The notes under the pieces are model-generated. The model saw only the letters and a list, made by a program, of their open reading frames with translations. It was not told the DNA's origin and made no database searches. Of a stretch of DNA of 64,000 nucleotides, positions 35,801-45,222 are shown in pieces. This DNA comes from Alkaliphilus sp. B6464 (GTDB lineage Bacteria > Bacillota > Clostridia > Peptostreptococcales > Natronincolaceae). Every line of letters starts with the position of its first letter. The first letter of the stretch is position 1. The stretch is taken from positions 2,666,001-2,730,000 of the forward strand of contig NZ_CP058557.1 in NCBI RefSeq assembly GCF_018141165.1, given 5' to 3'. A program made the position numbers and the translations under genes.

Positions 35801-37173
35801 TCAATAACCATATTGTTTTTTATTTTAACAGCTCCTATTTCTGTTATTTCATCATTTTTACTTGAAAGACCAGTAGTTTCAATATCAAAAATAACAAATT
35901 CATCATCTAAAGAGTACTCTTCTTCTCCTTCTATCAAGTTTACTTCATCATCTACCAAATATCCTTCCATTCCATATATTACTTTAACACCATATTTATT
36001 CCCTGCATCCATAGCCTCAGGAAAAGCCTGCACTATCCCGTGATCAGTTACAGCTATAGCTTTATGTCCCCACTTAGACGCCTTTTTGATTAGATCAGTA
36101 ATACTAGTAGTACCGTCCATAGCTGACATTTGAGTATGTAAATGTAACTCAACTCTTTTATTCTCATAGATATCATCTTTTTCTACTTTTTCTATTTGTA
36201 TTGCATCAGTTAACATAATAATATTTTCTCTAATAAATTTATCGTATACAACATCACCTCGGACTCTAACTACCTGTCCTTTGACGAACATTTCTTCTAA
36301 GACAACTGTTTGATTTTTTCTTTCAAAAATTTTTGCTGTTATGGAGTTTGTATAATCTGTAATATTTATTATAGCCAGTTTTTTACCACCACTAAGTTCT
36401 TTAATTTCGATACTAAATATTTCTCCTTCTACAATAACTCTCCCGGAGTCAGTTCTAATATCAATAAGTTTACTAATCTCTCCAGAAAAATTTTTCCCTA
36501 ATAAAACAGAAGAAGATAATGGAGATTTAGGCTCAAAAATTTTGTCCTTTGATTGATCTTTATTTTGTACAGTATTATCCATTGGATTTTGTTTCTTAAT
36601 TTGACTAATTAAAGCTAAATTTTCATTCTCTTTTTGTTGTTCATAGTCTTCTAGAACAAATTCTTTATTTACATTCGTATTTATATTACATTTAATAGAT
36701 ATTTTAAATTGCTTTAGAAAGTAATTTTCAATCTGTGAATCTACTCTTCTTTCCCTCATTTTTTTAGTAATAATACTAGAATTAAAAATAAGTTTTAGAG
36801 TAGAATCTGTAATTTCACTATTAATTACACCTTCAATTACATTAAAAGAAGGAACATTTTTTTGTAAAATATATAGTATGTTTTTCCAATTCATATTAAT
36901 TAACTCTTCTAAAGAGGTATATTCTACATCGTAGATAAAAAATACTTCCATACTAGAACCTAACTTTTCTTCTATTATCGTTTTTAACTGGTTTAAAGAA
37001 TTATGTACATTTTCATGATCTAGTATTTCCTTACCAACTAAGTGAATCGAAATTTTTTTACTTTGCTTGAAGTATTGTACTTTCTCTATTAAACAAGATT
37101 CATAGGATGGATTTTGTGGTATTCCAAAACCATTTAAAAAATAATTTAAATTAAGACTTCCCAAAGGAGTCAT
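32848..37173 (-). CDS. polC: DNA polymerase III subunit alpha, Gram-positive PolC type
   Basis: 1441 residues, family length. The replicative polymerase with built-in proofreading. Order: N-terminal domains (~1-230), OB fold (~240-330), PHP domain (VELHLHTQMSAMDG, ~340), DEDD exonuclease inserted in PHP (FVIFDIETTGLSSKNDEIT, ~425-590), zinc site with CPKCKYSEF and CPKCGE, and polymerase core with SRGSVGSSFAA and EPDIDLNFAGEYQ. It closes with a helix-hairpin-helix region and ends in a clamp-binding-like peptide (NQLSLFSLA). Position after the isoprenoid genes matches Bacillus, where proS precedes polC; proS is absent here. Confidence 0.97.
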   Translation of the reverse strand: MTPLGSLNLNYFLNGFGIPQNPSYESCLIEKVQYFKQSKKISIHLVGKEILDHENVHNSLNQLKTIIEEKLGSSMEVFFIYDVEYTSLEELINMNWKNILYILQKNVPSFNVIEGVINSEITDSTLKLIFNSSIITKKMRERRVDSQIENYFLKQFKISIKCNINTNVNKEFVLEDYEQQKENENLALISQIKKQNPMDNTVQNKDQSKDKIFEPKSPLSSSVLLGKNFSGEISKLIDIRTDSGRVIVEGEIFSIEIKELSGGKKLAIINITDYTNSITAKIFERKNQTVVLEEMFVKGQVVRVRGDVVYDKFIRENIIMLTDAIQIEKVEKDDIYENKRVELHLHTQMSAMDGTTSITDLIKKASKWGHKAIAVTDHGIVQAFPEAMDAGNKYGVKVIYGMEGYLVDDEVNLIEGEEEYSLDDEFVIFDIETTGLSSKNDEITEIGAVKIKNNMVIDSFSALINPEKNIPEKIVELTGITNDMVKDKPTIATVLPEFFKFIGNSPVVAHNADFDTGFIRDKANRYNMNFNNITIDTLKLARVLLPNLKRHRLNVIAKELNISLENHHRAVDDAKATAEMFIKFIEMMKERNIVSLKDINTHLSTKIDFKTLKTYHIVILAKNYTGLENLYKIVSESHLNYFYKRPRIPRSLLNKYREGLILGTACEAGELFQSILSNKPAEYIEKIAKRYDYLEIQPIGNNKFLIEKGLAKDNNDLRELNKRIVELGEKLNLPVVATGDVHFLDSKDSVFRKILMAGQGFSDADDQAPLYFKTTDEMIEEFSYLGKAKSEEVVIQYPNKICDEIEHMLPIPDGTFPPEIEGSEEELRRMCYEKAERIYGKDIPELVKNRLDKELNSIINNGYAVMYIIAHKLVAKSLSDGYLVGSRGSVGSSFAATMSDITEVNPLPPHYVCPKCKYSEFILDGSIGSGADLPDKDCPKCGEILIKDGHDIPFEVFLGFEGDKEPDIDLNFAGEYQSEAHKYTEELFGKGKVYRAGTIGTVADKTAYGFVRKYIDEKQLHYNMAEINRLTTGCTGIKRTSGQHPGGVMIVPAAYDIHKFSPIQYPANDSKSGVITTHFDYHSISGRLLKLDILGHDVPTIIKMLEDLTGMNAQKIPLDDKNTIGIFTSTDPLGISSEEIECEVGTLGIPEFGTKFVRQMLIDTQPKTFAELVRISGLSHGTDVWLNNAQDLVRNNIAELKDVISTRDDIMNYLILKGLPPKTSFKIMENVRKGKGLTPENEQEMKEHNVPDWYIDSCNKIKYMFPKAHAAAYVMMSFRIAYFKVNYPEAFYATYFTTKAEDFDADFIIKGEDAIRLKIKELESIGNDLTAKEKNFLTVLEVALEMYCRGIHLLPVDLYLSDADRFMIVDGKLLPPLKGLQGVGQNAAKSIVDARQEGEFISLEDLRNRTKVTKTVIEMLVSHGCIKDLPETNQLSLFSLA

Positions 37174-37188
37174 AAAATCCCTCCCTTT

Positions 37189-37821
37189 TTAATGTATCCA
37201 ATATTTAATTATATCCTTGTACATTTTAATTCGCCAAATTGCTCCTTTGGCAAACCCTATTTTTTCTTCTTTTGTTGTATGAGTTACATTTTCTAATATT
37301 ACATTTTCTACTCTAAGCTTATGCTTTCTAGTCAATTTAGAGAGAGCTACTTCTATTCCGTAGCCTGTGATATCCAAATTTAAAATTTCATCAGCAAGAT
37401 GTGTTTTTATTGCTCTTTGTCCTGACAAGTGGGGTGCAATATATTGTGCTAAATCTGTCACATATCTTCCAGACCTAAAAATCCCTATTGTCATATCAAA
37501 TTGCTCTTCCAATAATGGCAAAATTAATGATTTAATATGATTTGGAGTTAGACCTATTAAATCAGCATCTAATAGAACTATAATATCACTTCTATCTTTG
37601 CAGCATTTTATTCCCTCTTTAACTGCCGCAGTTTTTCCACTATTTTGAGGCATTTTTATTAAGTCGACATTATACTTAGATACAATATTAGAAGTCAAGT
37701 CTTCCGAACCATCATCAACTACAATTATATTTGACAACATATCAGTCTTTAAAGCAGGATCGATTACCTTTTCAATTCTTTTTTCTTCATTGTAAGCAGG
37801 TATGATGGCAGTCACCTTCAC
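37189..37821 (-). CDS. Family 2 glycosyltransferase
   Basis: 210 residues of a GT-A fold. VTAIIPAYNEEKRIEKVI and IIVVDDGSEDLTS bind the nucleotide-sugar, and VLLDADLIGL is the metal-binding DxD-like site. There are no membrane segments, unlike polyprenyl-phosphate glycosyltransferases with C-terminal helices. The donor, acceptor and role are unknown; the neighbourhood of polyprenyl genes suggests envelope sugar transfer. The GTG at 37821 is chosen (GGGAGGG six bases upstream), which places it 15 bases after ispG. It takes part of the place held by proS in Bacillus. Confidence 0.8.
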   Translation of the reverse strand: MKVTAIIPAYNEEKRIEKVIDPALKTDMLSNIIVVDDGSEDLTSNIVSKYNVDLIKMPQNSGKTAAVKEGIKCCKDRSDIIVLLDADLIGLTPNHIKSLILPLLEEQFDMTIGIFRSGRYVTDLAQYIAPHLSGQRAIKTHLADEILNLDITGYGIEVALSKLTRKHKLRVENVILENVTHTTKEEKIGFAKGAIWRIKMYKDIIKYWIH

Positions 37822-37835
37822 AATGTTCCCTCCCA

Positions 37836-38882
37836 CTACATCTTTTCAATTTCTTCTATCAATGTTGTTAAAATTTCTTCCTCTTTTATCTTTTTTATAA
37901 TTTCTCCCTTTTTAAATAAAAGTGCCGATCCTGAGCCACCTGCGATTCCAATATCAGCATCTCTAGCCTCTCCTGGACCATTAACTGCACATCCCATAAC
38001 CGCAACCTTAATAGGCTTCTTTAGCTTTCCTAACTTATCTTCTACTTGATTAGCTACGTTTATTAAGTCTATTTGACATCTGCCACATGTAGGACAAGAT
38101 ATAATGGTTACTTCATTTTGAATTATTCCTAAGGATTTAAGAAGTTGTCTTCCAGTTCTAATTTCTTCTACTGGATCACCAGTTAAGGAAACTCGTATTG
38201 TATCACCTATTCCCATTAATAATAAAGCACCTATGCCTGCTGACGATTTAATTGTACCAGTCCATATTGTACCAGCTTCAGTAATTCCTAAATGTAGAGG
38301 GTAGTCAACCTGCTCTGACATTAATTTGTAAGCATCTACAGTTAGCTTAACATCACTTGCTTTTAAAGATACTACAATATCTGTAAAGTCCATATCTTCT
38401 AAAATAGATATATGCCTTAGAGCACTTTCAACCATCCCTTCAGCAGTAGGATGTCCATATTTGTCTAATATAGATTTCTCTAATGAACCTGCATTTACAC
38501 CAATTCTAATAGGTATATTTTTTTCCTTAACTGCTCTAACTACCTCCTGAACCCTTGTAGTTTCACCGATATTCCCAGGGTTTAATCTCAAACCATCAAC
38601 CCCCTGCTTAATAGATTCTAAGGCTAACCGATAATCAAAATGGATATCAGCCACAATAGGTATATTGGTTTGAGATTTGATTTTATGTATAGATTGAGCA
38701 GATTCCATATTAGGAACAGCAATTCTAACAATATCACATCCTGCACTTTCCAGTCGTCGTATTTCATTAACTGTACTAATAACATCTCTAGGATCAGTTG
38801 TAGTCATAGACTGAACTGAAATTGGATTGTCACCACCGACATATACGTTTCCACACTTAACAACCTTAGTTTTTCTTCTCAT
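37836..38882 (-). CDS. ispG: 4-hydroxy-3-methylbut-2-en-1-yl diphosphate synthase
   Basis: 348 residues. The penultimate step of the MEP isoprenoid pathway, turning methylerythritol cyclodiphosphate into HMBPP with a [4Fe-4S] cluster. N-terminal TIM barrel (VQSMTTTDPRDVISTV, ADIHFDYRLAL) and C-terminal reductase-like part with CPTCGRC and VMGCAVNGPGEARDADIG. The ATG at 38882 follows AAGGTGAG; the upstream TTG has no ribosome-binding site. Together with dxr, uppS and cdsA nearby it supplies undecaprenyl and other isoprenoids. Confidence 0.95.
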   Translation of the reverse strand: MRRKTKVVKCGNVYVGGDNPISVQSMTTTDPRDVISTVNEIRRLESAGCDIVRIAVPNMESAQSIHKIKSQTNIPIVADIHFDYRLALESIKQGVDGLRLNPGNIGETTRVQEVVRAVKEKNIPIRIGVNAGSLEKSILDKYGHPTAEGMVESALRHISILEDMDFTDIVVSLKASDVKLTVDAYKLMSEQVDYPLHLGITEAGTIWTGTIKSSAGIGALLLMGIGDTIRVSLTGDPVEEIRTGRQLLKSLGIIQNEVTIISCPTCGRCQIDLINVANQVEDKLGKLKKPIKVAVMGCAVNGPGEARDADIGIAGGSGSALLFKKGEIIKKIKEEEILTTLIEEIEKM

Positions 38883-38974
38883 TTGCTCACCTTCTATGAT
38901 TTTCAATATTTTTTATTATTAAATAGTTAATCTTGTATGCTTGAAAATCTAATTATATAACTCTTTTAATTAAA

Positions 38975-39982
38975 TTAGCTAAATAATTTTAATATATCTT
39001 TATAAGTAACAAATAACATTAGAGTTATCAAAAGACCAAAACCTATTAAATGTATCATACCTTCTTTTTCAGGGTCAACGGGTTTTCCCCGTAGCATTTC
39101 AACTAATAGAAATAAAATTCTACTTCCATCTAATGCAGGTATCGGTAATAGATTCATTAATCCTAAGTTTACGCTTAAGACAGCGGTCAAGTTAACTACA
39201 TCTATCCATCCTGTTCTAGCCACCTGTCCTACTAAGTTTATAATTCCTACAGGTCCCATAATTTCTGCCGCAGCATTAGATTCTCTAGTAATCAATCCTT
39301 TTAGAAAACCTAATATACCAGTTGCTATGGCTTTTATTGCTACAAATCCATTTCGGATCGATGCACCTATAGATTTTTCTATAGTAGTTTTGATACCAAT
39401 TGTTGCCCGATTAGTCTCTATATCCCTAGTAGGTATTACAGTTTTCTCAATTCTATCACCATTTCTAACAATAGTAATATGTATCGAATTATCCTGCGAT
39501 TTTCCAATAGTGTCTATAATATCTTGCCAAGTATCCATTTTTTCCCCATTAATAGAGTAAATAATATCTCCGCTCTGTATTCCAGCTGTTTGTGCAGGAG
39601 ATTGATCCATAACCTCTTGTATTCTTGTAGTTGGTGCTCCTATTGAATAAAAAATAATTGAGAATAATGCTATAGCTAAAACAAAGTTCATAAAAGGTCC
39701 AGCAAAAATAACAGATATACGAGCTAAAACTGATTTGTTATTAAAGCTTCTTAAATCATCAGATTTTTCATCTTCACCTTCCATTCTAACATATCCACCA
39801 AGTGGTAAGGCTCGAATTGAATACGAAGTTTCACCTTTTTTTACTTGAATAAGCTTAGGCCCCATGCCTATAGCAAATTCATGAACTTTAATTCCTACTA
39901 GCTTTGCCACTGTAAAATGACCTAACTCATGAATCAAAACCAGTATACCAAAAACAATAATAGCCACTAAAGCAGTTGCCAT
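38975..39982 (-). CDS. rseP: RIP zinc metalloprotease RseP/RasP
   Basis: 335 residues. A site-2 intramembrane protease cleaving anti-sigma factors and leftover signal peptides. Zinc motif HELGHF at residues ~18-23 in the first membrane helix, a PDZ domain (~110-180, AGIQSGDIIYSINGEKMDTW), and the second metal motif NLLPIPALDGSRI in the third helix. Membrane-bound. It is 12 bases downstream of dxr, the Bacillus order (dxr-rasP). GGAAGGTGG precedes the ATG. Confidence 0.94.
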   Translation of the reverse strand: MATALVAIIVFGILVLIHELGHFTVAKLVGIKVHEFAIGMGPKLIQVKKGETSYSIRALPLGGYVRMEGEDEKSDDLRSFNNKSVLARISVIFAGPFMNFVLAIALFSIIFYSIGAPTTRIQEVMDQSPAQTAGIQSGDIIYSINGEKMDTWQDIIDTIGKSQDNSIHITIVRNGDRIEKTVIPTRDIETNRATIGIKTTIEKSIGASIRNGFVAIKAIATGILGFLKGLITRESNAAAEIMGPVGIINLVGQVARTGWIDVVNLTAVLSVNLGLMNLLPIPALDGSRILFLLVEMLRGKPVDPEKEGMIHLIGFGLLITLMLFVTYKDILKLFS

Positions 39983-39994
39983 AAAACCACCTTC

Positions 39995-41140
39995 CTATTT
40001 TAGTTGATTTTTAATCCAGCTTCTAACCCATTTATCCACTTCCAAAAGTTCATCAACGGTTTTATATGAAAATGGCTCATGTATCGACATTGCCTTTCCG
40101 ATAAGCTCTGGTATATCATAAAATCTAATTTTATTTTCCAAGAAGTATTCAACTAAAACTTCATTTGCTCCATTTAATACGCATGGCATTGTTTTTCCTA
40201 TTTTTAATGCTTCATAAGCTAAGGATAAACATGGAAATCTATTAGTGTCTGGAGCCATGAAAGTTAATTCTCCTAATTTATTAAAGTCAAGTTTTTCAAC
40301 ATTGCTATTAATTCGTTCTGGATAAGAGAGTGCATATTGTATTGGTGTTCTCATATCTGGCAGTCCCATTTGACTAATGATCGAATTATCTTTATACTCA
40401 ACCATTGAATGGATTATACTTTGTGGATGAACTATAACATCTATTTTATCCAGTTCTAAATTAAATAACCATCGTGCTTCAATTACTTCTAATCCCTTAT
40501 TCATTAAAGTAGCAGAATCAATAGTAACTTTCTGTCCCATATTCCATGTCGGATGTCTTAAGGCATCTTCTGCACTTGCTTTTTCTATTTCTTCCTTTGT
40601 CCAGTCCCTAAAAGAGCCACCTGAAGCAGTTAAAATAATTCTTGATATATTTTTTATATCTTCTCCTTGTAGACATTGAAAAATAGCAGAATGTTCACTA
40701 TCTACCGGAATTATTTTAACCCCGTATTTTTGAGCTTCATTCATAACTAACTCACCAGCTACAACTAAGGTTTCCTTATTAGCTAAAGCTATAGTCTTAT
40801 TACATCTAATAGCCTCCAGGGTAGGTATCAGTCCAATACTCCCAACAACTGATGTTACGACTATATTTGCTGAATTTAGTGTAGCTACCTCAATTAATCC
40901 ATCAATTCCAGAAACAATTTTAATCTTCCTACCGACTCTATTAGATAAAATTTCAGCTTTATCTTGATTAAAAATAGCGACGATTTCAGGATCAAATTCA
41001 TATATCTGTTCCTCAACCTCATCAATATTCTCTAGTGCTGATAGTCCGACAACCTTGAATCTTTCTCTATGATTTTTTACAACGTCAAGTGTCTGTCTTC
41101 CAACTGATCCAGTAGATCCTAATATACTAATATTTTTCAA
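39995..41140 (-). CDS. dxr: 1-deoxy-D-xylulose 5-phosphate reductoisomerase
   Basis: 381 residues. Converts DXP to methylerythritol 4-phosphate with NADPH. NADPH motif SILGSTGSVGRQTLDVV, ANKETLVVAGELV, VDSEHSAIFQCLQG (metal ligands) and TASGGSFRDW are all present. It starts with TTG, six bases after GAGGTG. A hairpin lies between it and cdsA. Part of the uppS-cdsA-dxr-rseP-ispG group. Confidence 0.96.
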   Translation of the reverse strand: MKNISILGSTGSVGRQTLDVVKNHRERFKVVGLSALENIDEVEEQIYEFDPEIVAIFNQDKAEILSNRVGRKIKIVSGIDGLIEVATLNSANIVVTSVVGSIGLIPTLEAIRCNKTIALANKETLVVAGELVMNEAQKYGVKIIPVDSEHSAIFQCLQGEDIKNISRIILTASGGSFRDWTKEEIEKASAEDALRHPTWNMGQKVTIDSATLMNKGLEVIEARWLFNLELDKIDVIVHPQSIIHSMVEYKDNSIISQMGLPDMRTPIQYALSYPERINSNVEKLDFNKLGELTFMAPDTNRFPCLSLAYEALKIGKTMPCVLNGANEVLVEYFLENKIRFYDIPELIGKAMSIHEPFSYKTVDELLEVDKWVRSWIKNQLK

Positions 41141-41220
41141 ATTATCACCTCATATGATTCAATAAAAATCCGTCTAATGCAATCCTTAAATGATCAAAAC
41201 AATTCATTTCTTAGACTACA

Positions 41221-41249
41221 AAATAAGCATGCTAGTATCATGCTTATTT
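41221..41249 (-). terminator. Hairpin between cdsA and dxr
   Basis: AAATAAGCATG / CATGCTTATTT with a seven-base loop, starting at the cdsA stop; followed by TTATTTTG. Possibly only partly terminating, since dxr is normally co-transcribed with cdsA. Confidence 0.6.
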
Positions 41250-42036
41250 ATCCCCTGTTAATTACAAAATTTAAAATAAAATAAATTGTCGGAGCTGTAA
41301 AAAGTATGCTGTCAAAACGATCTAGTACTCCTCCATGTCCAGGTATAAGATTTCCAAAATCCTTGATACCAGTATGCCGTTTAATTAAAGAAGCACTTAA
41401 ATCACCAACTTGCGCAACGATGCTACCAATAGCCCCAATAAATGCAACAATAATTATATAGTCTTGTAAAAAGAAATAGCCAAATAATACTGATATACTA
41501 ATACTTCCTAAAACGCCACCGATTGCTCCTGCAACAGTCTTTTTAGGACTAATTGATGGACACAATTTTCTTTTTCCAAAAAAGTATCCTGAAAAATATG
41601 CAAATGTATCTGTACCCCAAGCAGTGGTAAATACCAACCATATAACTATATTATTTGGTTGGTTACTAATAAGCAAAATACAGCTCAAAAGTAAAGGAAC
41701 ATAGGCTAACCCATATAATGTAACACTAATATCTAAAAAGTTATATTTGCCATGTATTAATTGTATGCTATTTAATAGGAAAATTAAAATAAAAAATAAT
41801 AAAAAAATATAGGACAGGCTATAGGAAAAATTCACTAGTACGATTAAGGCTATAGAACCTAGGTATCCTATTACTTCAACAGGGCATAAAGATTTGTTCT
41901 TACATGCATTATAAAACTCTCTTAATCCAATTAATGATACAATTAGAATAGCAATAAATAAAGGCATACCTCCTATAAATATTATAGCTAATAAAAATGG
42001 TAATCCAATAATTGCACTAACTATTCTCTTGAGCAT
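41248..42036 (-). CDS. cdsA: Phosphatidate cytidylyltransferase
   Basis: 262 residues, about seven to eight membrane segments. It makes CDP-diacylglycerol, the precursor used by PgsA in this window. The signature near the C-terminus is complete (IKDFGNLIPGHGGVLDRFDS), as is the earlier SPKKTVAGAIGG. The ATG at 42036 is selected (GGGGTG five bases upstream); the long frame overlapping uppS is an artefact. It follows uppS by ten bases. Confidence 0.95.
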   Translation of the reverse strand: MLKRIVSAIIGLPFLLAIIFIGGMPLFIAILIVSLIGLREFYNACKNKSLCPVEVIGYLGSIALIVLVNFSYSLSYIFLLFFILIFLLNSIQLIHGKYNFLDISVTLYGLAYVPLLLSCILLISNQPNNIVIWLVFTTAWGTDTFAYFSGYFFGKRKLCPSISPKKTVAGAIGGVLGSISISVLFGYFFLQDYIIIVAFIGAIGSIVAQVGDLSASLIKRHTGIKDFGNLIPGHGGVLDRFDSILFTAPTIYFILNFVINRG

Positions 42037-42046
42037 TTTATCACCC

Positions 42047-42805
42047 CTATATTCCACCAAATCTTCTTTTGCGATTTTGGTAATCAGATATTGCCATAAG
42101 TAAATGCTCTCCTCTGAAATCTGGCCAGTATACATCAGTAAACCAAAATTCTGAATATGCGCATTGCCATAACAAAAAATTACTTAATCTGATTTCTCCA
42201 CTTGTTCTAATTAATAATTCTGGATCAGGTACATTTGCAGTATATAGTAAAGAGCTAATTAATACCTCATCTATTTCATCTATTTGTACTTCATTGCTTT
42301 TAGCTTTTTCAGCAACTTTTTTTACAGCATTAATAATTTCTGAACGCCCACCATAGTTCAAAGCTATATTAACACAAAGTCCATTATTATCCTTTGTTTT
42401 AATAGTCGCTTTGCTTATTTCTTCAATTACTTCATCATTAAGTTTATTAATATCTCCTATAGTTTGAATCTTAACATTATTATCATGTAGTTCTGTTATT
42501 TCTTTTCTTAAATACTCAATTAGAAGCTTCATTAATAATGAGACTTCAGATGCAGGTCTTTTCCAATTTTCTGTAGAAAAAGCATAAAGGGTTAAATGCT
42601 TTATTCCAATATTGGAAGCAGTCTTTATCACATCTCTTAAAGCTTCTACTCCAGCCCTATGTCCCAGATTTCTTGGTAACATACGCTCTGTTGCCCATCT
42701 ACCATTTCCATCCATAATAATCGCTATATGCTTAGGTATTGAATCCATATTGATATTAGATGGTATTTTATTATTGTTAGAACTATTCCATAGATTTTTA
42801 AGCAT
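42047..42805 (-). CDS. uppS: Undecaprenyl diphosphate synthase (isoprenyl transferase)
   Basis: 252 residues. A cis-prenyltransferase making the C55 lipid carrier for peptidoglycan and wall polymers. Conserved HIAIIMDGNGRWATER (catalytic Asp), GHRAGVEALRDVI, LTLYAFSTENWKRP and LLIRTSGEIRLSNFLLWQ are visible. The ATG at 42805 follows GGGGGTGG. It follows a short PASTA-like gene and precedes cdsA. Confidence 0.96.
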   Translation of the reverse strand: MLKNLWNSSNNNKIPSNINMDSIPKHIAIIMDGNGRWATERMLPRNLGHRAGVEALRDVIKTASNIGIKHLTLYAFSTENWKRPASEVSLLMKLLIEYLRKEITELHDNNVKIQTIGDINKLNDEVIEEISKATIKTKDNNGLCVNIALNYGGRSEIINAVKKVAEKAKSNEVQIDEIDEVLISSLLYTANVPDPELLIRTSGEIRLSNFLLWQCAYSEFWFTDVYWPDFRGEHLLMAISDYQNRKRRFGGI

Positions 42806-42821
42806 TTTTCCACCCCCAATC

Positions 42822-42854
42822 ATTTTTAAACCCCCAGTTAGGGGGCTTAAAAAT
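42822..42854 (-). terminator. GC-tipped hairpin between the PASTA-like gene and uppS
   Basis: CCCCC/GGGGG core flanked by TTTTTAA/TTAAAAA with one mismatch and a five-base loop. It overlaps the end of the small gene and ends 17 bases before the uppS start. It could terminate, or protect and tune the uppS transcript. Confidence 0.5.
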
Positions 42855-43035
42855 ATGCTATGATTAATTGCAACTTATTATCTTTGTAAATTGTTTGTCT
42901 TACAATTCTTGCTTCATCAGATTTCACATTTTTTTTCCCGAATGTTTCTGTAACAATAATTTCGTAATTATACTCCTTCAATATATGTAAACCTGATTCT
43001 AGTCTGTAACCTGTAACATCTGGAATATAATTCAA
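42847..43035 (-). CDS. Small PASTA-domain-like protein
   Basis: 62 residues making one PASTA-like unit: IPDVTGYRLESGLHILKEYN, then VTETFGKKN and a final beta strand KLQLIIAYF. PASTA modules normally sit outside the cell on penicillin-binding proteins and Ser/Thr kinases, but this one has no signal peptide or membrane segment. It starts with TTG seven bases after GGAGG and two bases after frr ends. I do not know its function; the position between frr and uppS suggests a cytoplasmic role tied to wall-precursor or translation genes. Confidence 0.7.
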   Translation of the reverse strand: MNYIPDVTGYRLESGLHILKEYNYEIIVTETFGKKNVKSDEARIVRQTIYKDNKLQLIIAYF

Positions 43036-43037
43036 AT

Positions 43038-43595
43038 TTATACCTCCATAATATCCTGCTCTTTCTTTTCAGTAAGTTCATCTACAATCTTAATAAATTT
43101 ATCAGTTATTTTTTGAACTTCATCTTGTGCAGTTTTTAATTCGTCTTCAGTTAACTCATTATCTTTTTGCATTTTTTTCAAACGGTCATTTGCATTACGT
43201 CTTTCATTTCTTAAAACTATTTTACTATCTTCAGCTGTTTTTCTAGCTACTTTAGTAAGATCTTTTCTTCTTTCTTCTGTTAATTGAGGAATAACAATTC
43301 TAATAATTTTGCCATCATTAGAAGGGTTAACTCCTAAGTCTGATTGTAAAATAGCTTTTTCAATATTGTTGATAGATGATTGATCATATGGTTGTATTGT
43401 AATAATTCTTGGCTCAGGAGCCGTTACAGAAGCTATCTGCTTAATCGGAGTAGGTGTGCCATAATACTCTACAACAACCCTGTCTAACATTGATGGATTA
43501 GCTCGACCAGCTCTAATGCTTGCAAAGTCCTCTTTAAGTGCATTAACAGTTTTCGTCATTTTGTCCTCAAGATTTTTGTGAATTTCTAACTTCAT
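43038..43595 (-). CDS. frr: Ribosome recycling factor
   Basis: 185 residues, exact family length. With EF-G it splits post-termination ribosomes. Conserved SIRAGRANPSMLDRVVVEYY, APEPRIITIQPYDQSSI and LRNERRNANDRLKKMQKD are present. Strong AAGGAGG before the ATG. It is 28 bases after pyrH in the rpsB-tsf-pyrH-frr-uppS series. Confidence 0.97.
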   Translation of the reverse strand: MKLEIHKNLEDKMTKTVNALKEDFASIRAGRANPSMLDRVVVEYYGTPTPIKQIASVTAPEPRIITIQPYDQSSINNIEKAILQSDLGVNPSNDGKIIRIVIPQLTEERRKDLTKVARKTAEDSKIVLRNERRNANDRLKKMQKDNELTEDELKTAQDEVQKITDKFIKIVDELTEKKEQDIMEV

Positions 43596-43623
43596 TCTAT
43601 CTCCTCCTTATAATAAATTTATA

Positions 43624-44421
<798 letters not shown>

Positions 44422-44427
44422 TTATTG

Positions 44428-44457
44428 TAAAAGAGAACACAGATGTGTTCTCTTTTA
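44428..44457 (-). terminator. tsf terminator
   Basis: Perfect 14-base arms TAAAAGAGAACACA / TGTGTTCTCTTTTA with a two-base loop, 21 bases after the tsf stop. Confidence 0.75.
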
Positions 44458-44478
44458 TACAAATATACAAAAAAATAA

Positions 44479-45129
44479 TTACTTATTACCTATCTGCTTA
44501 GCAACCTCTTCTGCAAAGTTCTCTTCTTTCTTTTCTATTCCTTCGCCTACTTCATATCTTGTAAATCTTCTAATAGTGATATTTTCTCCGATTTTAGATA
44601 TTTTTTCTGTCAATAATTCCCCAATTGTAACATCAGGATTCTTAACAAATGGTTGCTCCAATAAACATATCTCTTTGTAAAATTTTTCAATTCTTCCTTC
44701 AACCATCTTATCAACGATTTTTTCTGGTTTACCTTCATTTAATGCTTGTTTCTTTAAAATTTCCTTCTCTTTTTCAATCATTTCTTGATCTACTTGATCA
44801 CGGCTTACGTATTGAGGATTTGCAGCTGCAACTTGAAGAGCAACATCTTTTACAAAATCTTTAAATTCTTGATTTTTAGCCACAAAGTCAGTTTCAGAGT
44901 TAACTTCAACTAATACTCCAATTCTACCTCCATGTATGTAGGCTTCAACTAAACCTTCAGCTGCTATTCTACCTGCTTTTTTAGCAACAGCAGCTAGACC
45001 TTTTTCTCTAAGAACCTCAACTGCCTTGTCCATATTCCCATCTGTCTCAGTTAGTGCTTTTTTGCAATCCATCATGCCAGCACCTGTTTTTTCTCTTAAT
45101 TCTTTAACCATTGCTGCAGTTATACTCAT
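44479..45129 (-). CDS. tsf: Elongation factor Ts
   Basis: 216 residues, the short single-core form found in many Clostridia (E. coli has 283). It recycles EF-Tu-GDP. N-terminal UBA-like domain [20 protein letters not shown] and the core contact [16 protein letters not shown] are intact. AGGAGG is eight bases before the ATG. A hairpin lies between it and rpsB. Confidence 0.97.
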   Translation of the reverse strand: MSITAAMVKELREKTGAGMMDCKKALTETDGNMDKAVEVLREKGLAAVAKKAGRIAAEGLVEAYIHGGRIGVLVEVNSETDFVAKNQEFKDFVKDVALQVAAANPQYVSRDQVDQEMIEKEKEILKKQALNEGKPEKIVDKMVEGRIEKFYKEICLLEQPFVKNPDVTIGELLTEKISKIGENITIRRFTRYEVGEGIEKKEENFAEEVAKQIGNK

Positions 45130-45155
45130 ATCTAACTCCTCCTAGCATATTATTA

Positions 45156-45197
45156 AAGGTAAGGAGTAAGGGAAAATCCCTTGTAGCCCTTACCTTC
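45156..45197 (-). terminator. Stem-loop between rpsB and tsf
   Basis: On the minus strand an outer stem AAGGTAAGG / CCTTACCTT encloses an inner hairpin AAGGGA / TCCCTT. It is not followed by a pure T run, so it may attenuate or mark a processing site, giving rpsB and tsf different levels. Confidence 0.45.
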
Positions 45198-45222
45198 TAT
45201 AACTTAGTTGTTTTATATTATT

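Noticed and set aside
35576-36043. 155-codon plus-strand open frame
   Set aside because: Antisense to the exonuclease/PHP part of polC; no start signals and no known domain.
42037-42135. N-terminal extension of cdsA to 42135
   Set aside because: The added residues come from the end of uppS in another frame; the ATG at 42036 has a good ribosome-binding site.
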